Below, piece after piece: positions 35,382 through 44,594 of a DNA stretch of 64,000 bases. Location: positions 51,230 through 115,229 of the forward strand of contig JAHHHT010000027.1 of assembly GCA_019359235.1 (NCBI GenBank), read 5' to 3'. The DNA is from Oscillatoria princeps RMCB-10. Lineage in GTDB: Bacteria; Cyanobacteriota; Cyanobacteriia; Cyanobacteriales; Oscillatoriaceae. The notes below the pieces were generated by a model. The model searched no databases. It was not told where the DNA came from and was given only the letters and a program-made list of their open reading frames with translations. Within the stretch, counting starts at the first letter, position 1, and every line of letters starts with the position of its first letter. A program made the position numbers and the translations under genes.

Positions 35382-36050
35382 ATGGCTAAACCAGACCAAA
35401 ATCAAGTGCTGCGCCGGCTGCCGATCGTTGCCGGCTCTCTGGGGGGGGTGCTGCTGCTGGTCAATCGCTTTCTGGCACCCGAGCTGACTAATTCCCAAGC
35501 TCGCTCGGATGCCCTGGGTGTGATTTTAACTGCCCTGCTGATTTTGACGGGTTTGCTGTGGCAGCAGGTGCAGCCGCGCTCGCCATTAACCGTTGAACTT
35601 AAGGGCGAGCAGGGGTTTGAACTGGCTCCCGATTTGCCGGAGCCGGTGAAAACTGAACTGGCTTGGGCTAGCATGCTGTTGCTGACGAATACGGTGACTC
35701 GCTCGCTTGTGGTTTGGTATGGGGGACGAGTGCTGTTGCGGCGGGGAATTTTGGGCGTCAGCCGGGAGGTGAAACCGGGCGCGATTTTGCAGCGGGTTAT
35801 ACAGAAACAAAAGCCGGTTTATTTGGTAGATTTAAAGGTTTATCCAGGGCGCATCGAGTTTGACTATTTGCCAGAAAATACCCAGGGCGTCATCTGCCAG
35901 CCGATTGGCAGTCGCGGTGTTCTGATTTTGGGCGCGAATGCCCCTCGCAGCTACACCAAGCAAGATGAAAACTGGGTGGAGGGGATTGCGGAAAAACTCG
36001 ACTACACTCTCAGCCAGTATTTGCCCTCAGAAGTCAGGGGTGAGGGGTGA
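35382..36050 (+). CDS. Cofactor assembly of complex C subunit B (CCB-type)
   Basis: The 222-residue protein has two N-terminal membrane spans (LPIVAGSLGGVLLLVNRFL and LGVILTALLILTGLLW) and a soluble domain containing RSLVVWYGGRVLLRRGIL. The pattern matches the CCB2/CCB4-like family, needed in thylakoids for covalent attachment of heme ci to cytochrome b6. It follows rpaB closely on the same strand. No strong ribosome site is seen before the ATG. Confidence 0.75.
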   Translation: MAKPDQNQVLRRLPIVAGSLGGVLLLVNRFLAPELTNSQARSDALGVILTALLILTGLLWQQVQPRSPLTVELKGEQGFELAPDLPEPVKTELAWASMLLLTNTVTRSLVVWYGGRVLLRRGILGVSREVKPGAILQRVIQKQKPVYLVDLKVYPGRIEFDYLPENTQGVICQPIGSRGVLILGANAPRSYTKQDENWVEGIAEKLDYTLSQYLPSEVRGEG

Positions 36051-36199
36051 GGCGCTGGTCGCTCTCGCTCCCTGGGCGATCCGCTCGGTTCGCCCCAGAG
36101 CGCCTGGGAGCTAGGAGCGGAAATTAAGCCGCGACTGCTCAACTGTGACGCTGACTGCTGGTTGGGACTGAGAAAAAAATATGTTAAATTGCATAGGGG

Positions 36200-36240
36200 A
36201 ATTGAACCGCCAAGACGCCAAGGACGCCAAGAAAGAAGGA
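36200..36240. repeat. Extragenic repeat CGCCAAG(G)ACGCCAAG
   Basis: Tandem ACGCCAAG units followed by a purine-rich tract lie just upstream of the truncated kinase gene. This is a repeat type common in intergenic DNA of filamentous cyanobacteria. Confidence 0.6.
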
Positions 36241-36268
36241 GAGAGAGGAAGAGGGATAGAAATTAGAG

Positions 36269-36577
36269 ATGGAGTTAGTGATATTCACCGGCTTGCAGGG
36301 GGCTGGAAAAAGTACGTTTTTCCGCAACTATTTCGCGGCAACGCACGAGCTGGTCAGCAAGGATTTGTTTCGCAACAACAAGAACCCCTCCAGAAGGCAG
36401 GCGCAGCTGATTGAAGCGGCACTTCAGGCGGGGCGCTCGGTTGTGGTGGACAATACGAACCCCACCGTTGAGTCGCGCCAGTCTGTCATAGAAATAGGCC
36501 GCAAGTACGGCGCTGAGATTGCCGGTTATTATTTTGAATCGCCGGTGAAAAGTTGCCTGGAATTTCCCCATAATTGA
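36269..36577 (+). CDS. Truncated P-loop kinase
   Basis: The Walker A motif is at the N-terminus (LVIFTGLQGAGKSTFFRNYF), followed by RQAQLIEAALQAGRSVVVDN, the pattern of small ATP-binding kinases related to polynucleotide kinases. Family members usually continue 50 or more residues past FESPVKSCLE with an Arg-rich lid. Here the frame reads FPHN and stops. Loss of the lid suggests a 3' truncation and probably an inactive protein. It is followed 11 bp later by the DUF456 gene. Confidence 0.6.
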   Translation: MELVIFTGLQGAGKSTFFRNYFAATHELVSKDLFRNNKNPSRRQAQLIEAALQAGRSVVVDNTNPTVESRQSVIEIGRKYGAEIAGYYFESPVKSCLEFPHN

Positions 36578-36588
36578 GGTGAAAGTTT

Positions 36589-37104
36589 ATGACGGTTCTC
36601 TACTGGGTGCTGGTTGCTATGATGCTCGTCGGGGTGGTGGGGGCGGTGGTTCCTGGCATTCCGGGTGCGAGCTTGATTCTGGGGGCGATTGCCATCTGGG
36701 GAGTGGCTAATGGTTTCAGCGGTTTGGGTTGGCCACTGGGAACGGCCATTGCGGTTTTGCTGCTCAGCGTGGGGATTGATTTTCTGGCCACCTACTGGGG
36801 GGCAAAACAGGCCGGTGCTAGCAAGTGGGGGCAGATTGGTGCCATCGTCGGCTTGGTGGTGGGATTTTTGGGTCTGCTGCCGGCGCTGCCCTTTGGTGGC
36901 CCGCTGGTGGGGCTCCTGCTGGGCCCGCTGCTGGGAGCGATTGTCGGAGAGTACCTCTACCGGCGCGACTGGAAGGTGGCGCTGAAAGCCGGTGTGGGGA
37001 TTGCGCTGGGAACGGTTGTGGGCAATTTGATTCAGGGGGTGTTGGCGATTGCGACGGTGGCTGTTTTCCTGTGGGCGACAATGCCTGCGGTGCTGGGGGG
37101 GTAG
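36589..37104 (+). CDS. DUF456 membrane protein
   Basis: This 171-residue, almost entirely hydrophobic protein has Gly/Pro-rich turns (GVVGAVVPGIPGASLILGAI) and later GFLGLLPALPFGGPLVGLLL, the duplicated pattern of the DUF456 family. About five membrane helices are predicted. GAGGTGAAAG precedes the ATG. The function of the family is unknown. Confidence 0.8.
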   Translation: MTVLYWVLVAMMLVGVVGAVVPGIPGASLILGAIAIWGVANGFSGLGWPLGTAIAVLLLSVGIDFLATYWGAKQAGASKWGQIGAIVGLVVGFLGLLPALPFGGPLVGLLLGPLLGAIVGEYLYRRDWKVALKAGVGIALGTVVGNLIQGVLAIATVAVFLWATMPAVLGG

Positions 37105-37299
37105 GGTGCTTTACTAACGGGCTCGGCTGGCCAAACCCAACCGCACCGGCACCGGGTTGATATAATGGCTAATTATAGCCACCTGAGCAAACTCGCTACA
37201 ATGGTCTGTGATGGGTTCAAGCCAGCAGTCGAGGCTTCTAGCCTGCGAACTAAGGGTGGACAGGTGAGAGTGGGCCGGAATGGCAAAATGGGAGCCACC

Positions 37300-37701
37300 A
37301 TGAATCAGAAGGAAATTGCAGCGCTGGGAGCTTCACTCCACCGGATCGATCCGAAGCTATTGCGACCCGAAAAAGACAGCCGGCAAATCCGAATATGGTA
37401 TCAAGGAGAGGAGCCTTATTTTGATGTGTTTTTTGACTTGAAAGATGGTGAGATTGTCTGGTTCCAGCTGACTTTTCGAGGGAAATGCGTTTCATGGAAT
37501 CAGGAGCAATCGCGCCTGCAAACAGGGAAAACGAATGAATTAATGGTTGGGGATGTCAGCTACTATTCAGCTAGCAAACTCATCCAGAACGACAGCAGTC
37601 CGGATCGGGAACTCGTTGAATTTGCTCGCTCAATTCTGCAAAGCCGCGCCGGGGAACCTGTGTTCGAGCAGGCACTGGCGCTTTTGGAGAGCGCCAAGTA
37701 G
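37300..37701 (+). CDS. Hypothetical protein, about 133 residues
   Basis: I prefer the ATG at 37300 (MNQKEIAALGASLHRIDPKL, GGGAG upstream). The frame is open back to 37165, but that region carries a TATAAT box at 37159. The sequence is a mixed alpha/beta soluble protein (WYQGEEPYFDVFFDLKDGEI) with a helical C-terminus (RELVEFARSILQSR). I do not recognise the family. It is isolated between DUF456 and desD on the same strand. Confidence 0.6.
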   Translation: MNQKEIAALGASLHRIDPKLLRPEKDSRQIRIWYQGEEPYFDVFFDLKDGEIVWFQLTFRGKCVSWNQEQSRLQTGKTNELMVGDVSYYSASKLIQNDSSPDRELVEFARSILQSRAGEPVFEQALALLESAK

Positions 37702-38265
37702 AGAATTTAGGACAAACGCCACGGGATTCCTGCAGCGCACCGGCCTCACCGGCTTTTCAGGTGGCCACTTGGCCTCAAGGAGCGCCGGCTTTGTTTCCGG
37801 AAGTTTTGCTCTCGGCACGCCGGTGTGATATATTGGGAAGGCTGAGATTTCGCCTGCCTCCAGTCCTGCAGGCTACAGGTTGGGTCGAAACAGCCGGCGG
37901 GCACGTTTCTTCGTGCCGCGCTGTGGATTGTGCTGTTCCGGTTCAATCGGTTGGGCGGGAAACTCACTCACCGACTTTGCGGGGAATGGTTGCGTGAGAT
38001 TTCGGTTTCCCTGTGGGGCGGAAGTGGGAGAGCGGTTTTTTTGAAAAAAAAATTCGGTTCGCCGGTCGAAAGCGCCCCGCTGCTGATATTGTTAACAATG
38101 TTGTCTCACCGGCACTCGCCTCTGGCAACCGGTGGGGGCGAAATACCCGAGGCAGCCCACAAGCAGTCCTATTTTTACATTTTTTTAGGGCGAGCGGGCT
38201 GGATTTCACGCTCAATCTGCGTCAAAAGGGTATAATGCTAAATCGGTTCGTACATATCAGGTAAA
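37702..38265. other. Intergenic region upstream of desD
   Basis: No gene is recognised. A TATAAT hexamer at 38231-38236 is a plausible -10 box, 30 bp before the desD ATG. Its -35 is poor, which is common for regulated cyanobacterial desaturase promoters. Confidence 0.4.
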
Positions 38266-39366
38266 ATGACACAGGCCAAAGTTACGTTTTCCAAAAAGCT
38301 CGGTTTCCGAAAAGAACTCAACCGGCGAGTGGAGGCTTATTTTCAGAATGAGGGCCTATCTCAGCGAGACAATCCTCAGATGTACCTGAAGACCGCAATA
38401 ATTTGCGCGTGGGTGATTTCATCTTGGATGTTTGTTCTGTTCGTACCGGCGGCTGTGCCGGTGAAGCTGCTTGGCTGTGTGATTCTAGCGCTGGGGATAG
38501 CCGCTTTCTCGTTTAATGTTGGGCATGATGCGAATCACGGCGGTTATTCTGCCAACCAGCGCGTCAATCGTATTTTGGGGTTAACTTACGACTTCATAGG
38601 ACTTTCAAGTTATTTGTGGAGATATCGCCACAACGTCCTTCACCACACTTACACCAATATCCTAGGCCATGATGTGGAAATACATGGGGACGGTCTGGTG
38701 CGGATGTCTCCCACCCAAGAACACCAGTGGTTTCAACGCTTTCAGCACATTTACACCTGGTTTATCTACTTGTTTATACCTTTCTATTGGTCTGTATATG
38801 ATGTTTATTTGATTTTAATCAAGGGCAAATATCACGATCATGTCATCCCCAAACCGAAAACTTCCGAGCTGATAACCCTGTTGGGAGTTAAGGTTCTTTG
38901 GGTGGGCTACGTCATAGGTCTTCCTTTAGCAATTGGCTACACTCCGCTGCAGGTACTGCTGGGGGTTTCGCTAACGTACATGACCTATGGTTTGGCGATA
39001 TGTGTGATTTTTATGCTGGCCCATGTGATGGAAACAGCCGAGTTTTTAACACCCGATCCTGTAACGCAGACCATTGATGACGAGTGGGCGATTTGTCAAG
39101 TGCGGACAACGGTTGATTTTGCCACGGATAGCCCATTTTTCAACTGGTATCTGGGGGGGCTGAACCATCAAGTCACCCACCACCTTTTCCCGCAGATATG
39201 TCACATTCACTACCCGCAGATCAGTAAAATTGTCCGAGAAGTTTGCGAAGAATTCGGTGTGGAGTATAAGGTGTATCCCACCTTCACAGGGGCGATCGCT
39301 TCTAATTATCGCTGGTTGAAAGCAATGGGATGTTCGCCTGAAACACAAATAGCTGAAGCTAAATAA
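38266..39366 (+). CDS. desD: Acyl-lipid delta-6 (DesD-type) fatty acid desaturase
   Basis: The 366-residue integral membrane di-iron enzyme has all three histidine boxes: GHDANHGG (87-91), HNVLHHTYTN (122-127) and QVTHHLFP (301-306). Gln replaces His in the third box, as in front-end (delta-6) desaturases. There is no cytochrome b5 domain, as in cyanobacterial DesD, which uses ferredoxin. It introduces a double bond at C6 of linoleoyl or linolenoyl lipid chains, important at low temperature. It is monocistronic, with the dispersed palindrome cluster downstream. Confidence 0.85.
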   Translation: MTQAKVTFSKKLGFRKELNRRVEAYFQNEGLSQRDNPQMYLKTAIICAWVISSWMFVLFVPAAVPVKLLGCVILALGIAAFSFNVGHDANHGGYSANQRVNRILGLTYDFIGLSSYLWRYRHNVLHHTYTNILGHDVEIHGDGLVRMSPTQEHQWFQRFQHIYTWFIYLFIPFYWSVYDVYLILIKGKYHDHVIPKPKTSELITLLGVKVLWVGYVIGLPLAIGYTPLQVLLGVSLTYMTYGLAICVIFMLAHVMETAEFLTPDPVTQTIDDEWAICQVRTTVDFATDSPFFNWYLGGLNHQVTHHLFPQICHIHYPQISKIVREVCEEFGVEYKVYPTFTGAIASNYRWLKAMGCSPETQIAEAK

Positions 39367-39460
39367 ACCGTGGGTTGCCGGTGGCAAACCTTGCTGTGGC
39401 TGGGGTCAAGGAAGATTTGGCCCCAGCCAGACAGGCGTGCGGGGGAAGGTTTCGGAGTTA

Positions 39461-39520
39461 AGAAACCGGGTTTCTTTGCCAAGAGAAACCCGGTTTCTTT
39501 AAGAAACCGGGTTTCTCAGT
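39461..39520. repeat. AGAAACCCGG palindrome cluster after desD
   Basis: Three consecutive half-units (AGAAACCGGGTTTCT, AGAAACCCGGTTTCT, AGAAACCGGGTTTCT) form alternative hairpins between the convergent desD and lipoprotein genes. The homology continues to the right as CAGTCCCTCAC, then GATGAAAAACGCTCT. It matches in reverse the left flank of the insertion sequence at 25226-25260, so the repeat unit is longer than the palindrome. Confidence 0.75.
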
Positions 39521-39563
39521 CCCTCACAAAAGATGAAAAACGCTCTTATATTACCCTGACCGG

Positions 39564-40835
39564 CTAGGGTTTGGATTGGGGCTGTTGCTTAGAAAGCGCC
39601 AGCATTAAATTAGACTGACCCACTTGAAACTGGTAGCCAATACCGAAATCCAGCGGCTTGATGCTCTTATCGCTTTGATAAATCTTCTTCAGTTCAGGCT
39701 GTTCCCTGACACTGAACAAATCGATCGGGTGCGTGTAGTTGCCATAAAACTTCAAGTCCCACTTGGAGGAGTCAAAATAGCTGACCGGCATTCCGGAATC
39801 ATCCTGCAGCAGGCTGCTGCTTTGTTCGAGAATCAGATTCCGGATGTTGGAAAAATTATCGCGGTACATCAGGTAAGATGCCGCCTTCAGGTATGTTACC
39901 GGTTGTTGGAGCTGTTTGACAAAGGTATTGAATTCCGGAGTTTTCTCTAAAGCCTCATTCGATAAATCGACAGAGAAATAATACAGCGTGCGCGGCTGGG
40001 ATTCTCCTGCAGGGAGAAATGAAATCTTCACCCCCGGAATCAACTTTTGAGCCGCACCGTCCTTTGGAGCCGCATCTACCACCTGGATATTGCCGTTCTT
40101 GTCCAGTTCGATGTGCTGCGCGTCCAGTATCTTATTATTGGTGCGGGTCAGAAAGACGAACAAAATGGGCATAACGCCTTTTTCCGCCAAATCTTCCTTC
40201 ATATCATTGGTGCGGAAAAAGCTCAATTGCAGGATAGCGTACAGAGCTGTGTCGATCGACCGCAACTTTTTATCCAGTTGCGACTCTGGGATTTTCTCAA
40301 GATCGGGGATGTCTCCCACCGGCTCCAAACCAGCCATAATATACTGACTGCCTTTCGGGAAAAACGAATAGGCATACAAAAAGTCTGGCCCGCTAAACGG
40401 ATAGAATATGGGAGAAGAAGATTGATTGAGCGACTTCAGTTCCGCGTCCGACCACTGTCGGATTTTCGACAGCTGTTGAGCGTCCAGTTTCCCCCACGCA
40501 TTCTCAAGGTAAGACGCATGATCGCTCCAGGCTCTAGTGTTTTGCAGGGAAGCCAGCGGACTGGAGGCATCCACCTTAATGCCGGCGATAAACTTGGCCG
40601 CATCCGTCAATTTTGCCGACTTCTTCTCATCGAATTGAGAAGCGGATTTTTGAGAATCTTGAGCAGCGCCAGCCTGCTTTTCGTTTTTCAGTGGGGACTG
40701 CGCCAGATCGCCAGTTGCGCTGGTGCCAGGGACAGAACTTTCTGTGCCTAGCTTAGTGTTATTAGTGCAGGACTGGACAAAAAACAGAGTCGGAATCGCA
40801 GCCAGCAGTAAATACGGGAGTTTTTTTCTGTTCAT
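39564..40835 (-). CDS. Hypothetical lipoprotein
   Basis: The 423-residue protein starts with a lipoprotein signal (LLLAAIPTLFFVQSC, Cys23). A low-complexity Ser/Gln/Lys linker follows, then a globular domain containing FYPFSGPDFLYAYSFFPKGS and NIRNLILEQSSSLLQDDSGM. The motif FSGPDFLYA recalls uncharacterised periplasmic proteins, but I cannot assign a function. It follows the APC permease gene on the same strand with a 41-bp gap and may be cotranscribed with it. Confidence 0.65.
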   Translation of the reverse strand: MNRKKLPYLLLAAIPTLFFVQSCTNNTKLGTESSVPGTSATGDLAQSPLKNEKQAGAAQDSQKSASQFDEKKSAKLTDAAKFIAGIKVDASSPLASLQNTRAWSDHASYLENAWGKLDAQQLSKIRQWSDAELKSLNQSSSPIFYPFSGPDFLYAYSFFPKGSQYIMAGLEPVGDIPDLEKIPESQLDKKLRSIDTALYAILQLSFFRTNDMKEDLAEKGVMPILFVFLTRTNNKILDAQHIELDKNGNIQVVDAAPKDGAAQKLIPGVKISFLPAGESQPRTLYYFSVDLSNEALEKTPEFNTFVKQLQQPVTYLKAASYLMYRDNFSNIRNLILEQSSSLLQDDSGMPVSYFDSSKWDLKFYGNYTHPIDLFSVREQPELKKIYQSDKSIKPLDFGIGYQFQVGQSNLMLALSKQQPQSKP

Positions 40836-40876
40836 GGCGTAGGTTCAAATTAATTATTGCTGGAAATTTTAGGAGC

Positions 40877-42193
40877 CTAGTCAACAAGTCGCTGCTTGTC
40901 AGCAAAGAAGTAAACCGGCAGACCGAGAAGAATCGTACCCAATCCTGCCAGTGATTCCTCACGTTTGTCGGTGAAAATAAATACCAGCATCCAGAGACTG
41001 ATAGCCAGGAAAACGAGAGGCGTCACCGGATAGCCCCATGTTTTATAGGGTCTGGGAAAGTCAGGATACCTGAACCTGTGGACAAATACCCCTAAAACCG
41101 TGAGGAAAGAAGACAGGGTAAGGGTGAATCCGAGATAGGTGATAACCGACTCAAAACTGGACGTAATAACCAGGACTACTACGATGGCCAGCTGGGCCAG
41201 TATGGCATAATAAGGAATGCCCTTTGCATTGGTTCTTGCCAGCAGTTTAAAGAAGGGGATATCCTCGCCGATTACCTGCGTCACTCTCGGGCCGGCCCAA
41301 ACCATCGAGCTGATGGCAGAGACAAGTCCGAGGGAGATAAGCAAGCTCATAACCTTACCGCCCAACTCCCCAAAAATCTGTGTGGCGGCTACAGCCCCTA
41401 CCTCCAGTTTTCCTGCCAGCAGCTCGATCGGAGTGGTGTACAGAAAAATAAAGTTGAGCAGCAGGTATAGCGCCAGGACAATTAAAGTCCCCGCCAATAA
41501 AGAGCGGGGCACATTTTTTTCAGGCTCTTTCACCTCACTGGCAATGTAGATAGAAGCATTCCAGCCGGAATAGGCATACATCACATATACCAGGGAAATG
41601 GCGAATGGAGAACTGAAAATCAGGTTCAGGTCGTTATTCGCCGGCAGAAAATTGATATCCTGGGGGTGGCCAAGCAAAAATCCGCAAACAATTAGGGTGA
41701 CGATCAGCAGGACTTTCAATAGGGTGAAGCTATTTTGAAAGTAACTTCCCAGTTTCACATCCCGCGTGTGAATCAGCGAAACCCCTATTACCACCGTCAA
41801 GGCGATTGCTGTCGGGGGAAAGAATGGGAAGACTTGCGAGAAGTACTTCTCCAAAGCCATCGCAGCTGCGGCGATGGGTGCGGCAAAGCCTACTGTAGCG
41901 GAAAGCCATCCTGAAAGGAAGCCGACTGCCGGATGGTAAATCTTGGACAGATAGTGAAACTCACCGCCGGAGCGGGGCATTACTGCGGCGAGTTCGCCGT
42001 AGGAGAGGGCACCGCAAATAGCCAGGATACCCCCGACCAGCCACAAGCAGAGTAAGGCAAAGCCGGATTTAATACCCTCAGCCTGGAAGCCCAAACTGGT
42101 GAAGACGCCCGTTCCGATCATGTTGGCTACCACAATGCTGATAGCGGTGAACAGGCTAATAAGAGGTTTGTCTTGATTCTGGTTTGAATTCAC
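40877..42193 (-). CDS. APC-family amino acid permease
   Basis: The 438-residue protein has twelve predicted membrane helices. The first carries the APC signature (SIVVANMIGTGVFTSLGFQ), with its helix-breaking GTG motif for substrate binding, followed by CGALSYGELAAVMPRSGGEF. These proteins import or exchange amino acids or polyamines at the plasma membrane. Specificity cannot be read. The lipoprotein gene follows directly. Confidence 0.88.
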   Translation of the reverse strand: MNSNQNQDKPLISLFTAISIVVANMIGTGVFTSLGFQAEGIKSGFALLCLWLVGGILAICGALSYGELAAVMPRSGGEFHYLSKIYHPAVGFLSGWLSATVGFAAPIAAAAMALEKYFSQVFPFFPPTAIALTVVIGVSLIHTRDVKLGSYFQNSFTLLKVLLIVTLIVCGFLLGHPQDINFLPANNDLNLIFSSPFAISLVYVMYAYSGWNASIYIASEVKEPEKNVPRSLLAGTLIVLALYLLLNFIFLYTTPIELLAGKLEVGAVAATQIFGELGGKVMSLLISLGLVSAISSMVWAGPRVTQVIGEDIPFFKLLARTNAKGIPYYAILAQLAIVVVLVITSSFESVITYLGFTLTLSSFLTVLGVFVHRFRYPDFPRPYKTWGYPVTPLVFLAISLWMLVFIFTDKREESLAGLGTILLGLPVYFFADKQRLVD

Positions 42194-42508
42194 GCGCTTT
42201 AAGGAATTTAGTTTCCGTTCAACAGCTCTCCCCAGCGGGCGGGGATTGTATTCAATTCAACCTAGCAATGTTCCACCCGGATGGTTTTTATTCAACTGGG
42301 TTCCCCAGGAATCCGGCTTGCCTTAATTATTTAAACTCATATCAGGTTTGCTGTCTAGCCGTCTGGGCGGGTGCGGTTGCCCTGGCACACCCGTGTGAGA
42401 CCGCCAAATTGGCTTTGAGGGCAAAAACAGGGGAGTTGGGGGGCATCGGCATAGGGTCTTGGATAGGGGTTAGCGACCGGCGCGGATCTGTAAAGGTACA
42501 TGAAAAAG

Positions 42509-42534
42509 TAGGTTAGCACAGCTGTGCTAACCTA
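42509..42534. promoter_or_regulatory. Perfect 26-bp palindrome
   Basis: TAGGTTAGCACAG is followed immediately by its exact complement, with no loop. It lies in the 492-bp gap between hpsJ and the APC permease, 316 bp upstream of the permease start. Loopless perfect symmetry suits a dimeric regulator site better than a terminator. The same gap also holds GCCGGTGTGG plus its complement at 42634-42653. Confidence 0.5.
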
Positions 42535-42685
42535 TATCCCCAAAAAATCTGAACATTCGCTTCCAGAGGGATAACACCGGCGCTTTTCGGGTGCCAAAGC
42601 GTCAGCCGCCCCAACCGAGGGGCTGCCGGTCTTGCCGGTGTGGCCACACCGGCGCTTGGCCTTCCGGGCCTGCTCCCTCGCCCGC

Positions 42686-43387
42686 TCAGTAGCCCCGCCG
42701 GCGTCGCGTCCAGCCGGTACTGCGCCAAATGGTAAAAAATAAAGCGCTAGAGATCAGAGCCCCCAGGTTCCACTTGACAGAATTTTTCAGCAGCGCCATG
42801 CGCAGATTCGACCGCGCGGCTTGAGCTTGGGGTTCGATGTCCTTTTTGGCAGTGGCAATTTTCTCAAGGATTTGGCTTCTCACTTCCTCTGGTTTTTGGC
42901 TGTCCACTTTCAACCCCAAGCTGTTGAGCTGGGTCACCAGATTCTGTATATCTTGAGGGGTTCCCTGACTGACTTGGGTTTCAACGTCTTGCAGCTGCTT
43001 GAGCTGTCCCGCCGCTTGGGCGGCGATTTGCTGATTGTTTTGGTTATTGATCTGCACGGTGTAAGCCAGTCCTGGGGGAATCAGCAACAGAGATATCACC
43101 GCCAGCAGCAGGGTGGCCCACGACAGCAAGCTCAAGACAGTCTTTTCCAATCCTGTCCGGTCCATGTCCTCCCCAAAAAAGACCAGCGCCAGCCCCAACA
43201 GGGGAACGGGCACCCGCTCCACCAGAGCCCCGATCGTCTGCAACACCCATTCAGGGTTGCCAGCAGCCCCAGCTGCCGGTGGAATCAAAACCTGAATGGC
43301 GTCCATTAACGCTAACACCAATAGCCCGTAGCCTATCCAACGCAGCCTGTATATAGACTGCCCTTCTTCGCCTTGCGATCCGCTCAT
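42686..43387 (-). CDS. hpsJ: HpsJ-like membrane protein
   Basis: The 233-residue protein has an N-terminal membrane region of three to four helices (YGLLVLALMDAIQVLIPPAA, LLGLALVFFGEDMDRTG, LLAVISLLLIPPGLAY). A coiled-coil Gln-rich middle (NNQNNQQIAAQAAGQLKQLQ) and a final membrane helix follow. This layout is that of the HpsJ family, linked in Nostoc to hormogonium polysaccharide secretion and gliding. Its neighbour is cyanoexosortase A, consistent with an exopolysaccharide role. The tail GWTRRRRGY is basic. Confidence 0.65.
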   Translation of the reverse strand: MSGSQGEEGQSIYRLRWIGYGLLVLALMDAIQVLIPPAAGAAGNPEWVLQTIGALVERVPVPLLGLALVFFGEDMDRTGLEKTVLSLLSWATLLLAVISLLLIPPGLAYTVQINNQNNQQIAAQAAGQLKQLQDVETQVSQGTPQDIQNLVTQLNSLGLKVDSQKPEEVRSQILEKIATAKKDIEPQAQAARSNLRMALLKNSVKWNLGALISSALFFTIWRSTGWTRRRRGY

Positions 43388-43575
43388 AAAATTGGCACTC
43401 TGAATGTGAGAGTAATCGTGTCCTATTGTCTCTCAATGTGGCGCGAAGCGTAGCCGCCTTTGCCCTTACCTGGAAAACCGCGCAGTTTCTAGGACGCAAG
43501 TGGGCATTCCTTGGAGAAAGCCGTCTCTTTAGGGATGGACACCACAGCTGAAATGCTGCCCCCGTCTAACAAACT

Positions 43576-43717
43576 ACTTCTTTTCGGTGCGTTCCCGATG
43601 TACCGGCAACTGCTTCTACGGAATTCCCCTGTCGGGAACGCACCCTACTTCTTTTCGCTGCCTTCCCGATCCACCGGCAACTGCTTCTACGGAGTTCCGC
43701 AGTCGGGAACGCACCCT
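43576..43717. repeat. Two tandem 71-bp units between hpsJ and cyanoexosortase
   Basis: ACTTCTTTTCG starts at 43576 and 43647. Each unit includes ACCGGCAACTGCTTCTACGG and ends GGGAACGCACCCT. The GGTGCGTTCCC/GGGAACGCACC pairs can fold as hairpins. This belongs to the dispersed GTAGGGTGCGTT family. Confidence 0.75.
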
Positions 43718-43721
43718 ACTT

Positions 43722-44564
43722 CTACTGATTTTCCGGTTCATTTCGCAGTATCCCGAACTGGCAGAAAAGCCCGAAAATCGCTGCGGCAATCATCGAAAAT
43801 ATTATAGATCCCTGCCCAAAGTGCCAGTATTCAAAAGCTCCTTCAGTAGAGTACGCTATCAGGTACGCCATGAGAGCAACCCGCACCACGTTGACCGCAA
43901 ATCCCACTAATACCGCCACCCCCGGCACTAATATTTTCTGCTTCCAGTTTGTGGGGAACATAAATAAGAACAGAATGGCTAGCATCACCATCTGCATGAT
44001 CACACTTAAGCCGGAACAGCCCGTCCCGACCTCCACACTCTTATTTGCCACACTTAAATAGACTCCTTGGCGAGATACTGCAAATCCCAAGTACCAAAGC
44101 AGCATCCCAGAAAATTTAGCCGTTAAGGTCGTTAAATCAATCGTCTTTACTAGAATCGCCGGTGCGGGAGAGAGGGCGGGAAAACACAGGATAAGCAGTT
44201 CCTGCCAATATTGCTTTAATCCTTTGACGCCAGAAACTGCCAGCCCCAGACTCACGGCTGAAATTAAAGGTGAGACGCGAAGAAAAGGGTGATATGCAGA
44301 CAGGGACAAACTCTTTAACAGTACCAAAGCAATCAGAGTTCCGCCAAAAAATTTAGAGAAAATCCCGCTTTTCAGATTCAGGGTGTCTCGCTTTTCCCAG
44401 AGCAGGAACGACACCGCCCCCCAAGCCAAGGCACTCGTGCCAAAGAGCTCAGTCATCTTAAATCTGTCTGCCAAATAAAGCTGGACAGCTATTAAACTTG
44501 CTGCTATACCCAGCACAAATAATTTCTGCTTTGGCACACTTTTGAGCCAGTCCATTTGAGTCAT
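43722..44564 (-). CDS. crtA: Cyanoexosortase A
   Basis: This membrane-embedded transpeptidase-like enzyme is predicted to cleave and anchor PEP-CTERM proteins during secretion. About eight helices are visible. The exosortase catalytic triad is there: Cys in VEVGTGCSGLSVIMQM, Arg in AVNVVRVALMAYL and His in YWHFGQGSIIFSM. The frame opens at 44594, but ATG 44564 has AAGGG upstream. A PEP-CTERM substrate gene lies 0.6 kb upstream on the same strand. The accessory protein that often follows cyanoexosortase A is not found downstream. Confidence 0.85.
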   Translation of the reverse strand: MTQMDWLKSVPKQKLFVLGIAASLIAVQLYLADRFKMTELFGTSALAWGAVSFLLWEKRDTLNLKSGIFSKFFGGTLIALVLLKSLSLSAYHPFLRVSPLISAVSLGLAVSGVKGLKQYWQELLILCFPALSPAPAILVKTIDLTTLTAKFSGMLLWYLGFAVSRQGVYLSVANKSVEVGTGCSGLSVIMQMVMLAILFLFMFPTNWKQKILVPGVAVLVGFAVNVVRVALMAYLIAYSTEGAFEYWHFGQGSIIFSMIAAAIFGLFCQFGILRNEPENQ

Positions 44565-44594
44565 CGCAGCCCTTCGCAGTTTCAGCGGCCTCAA

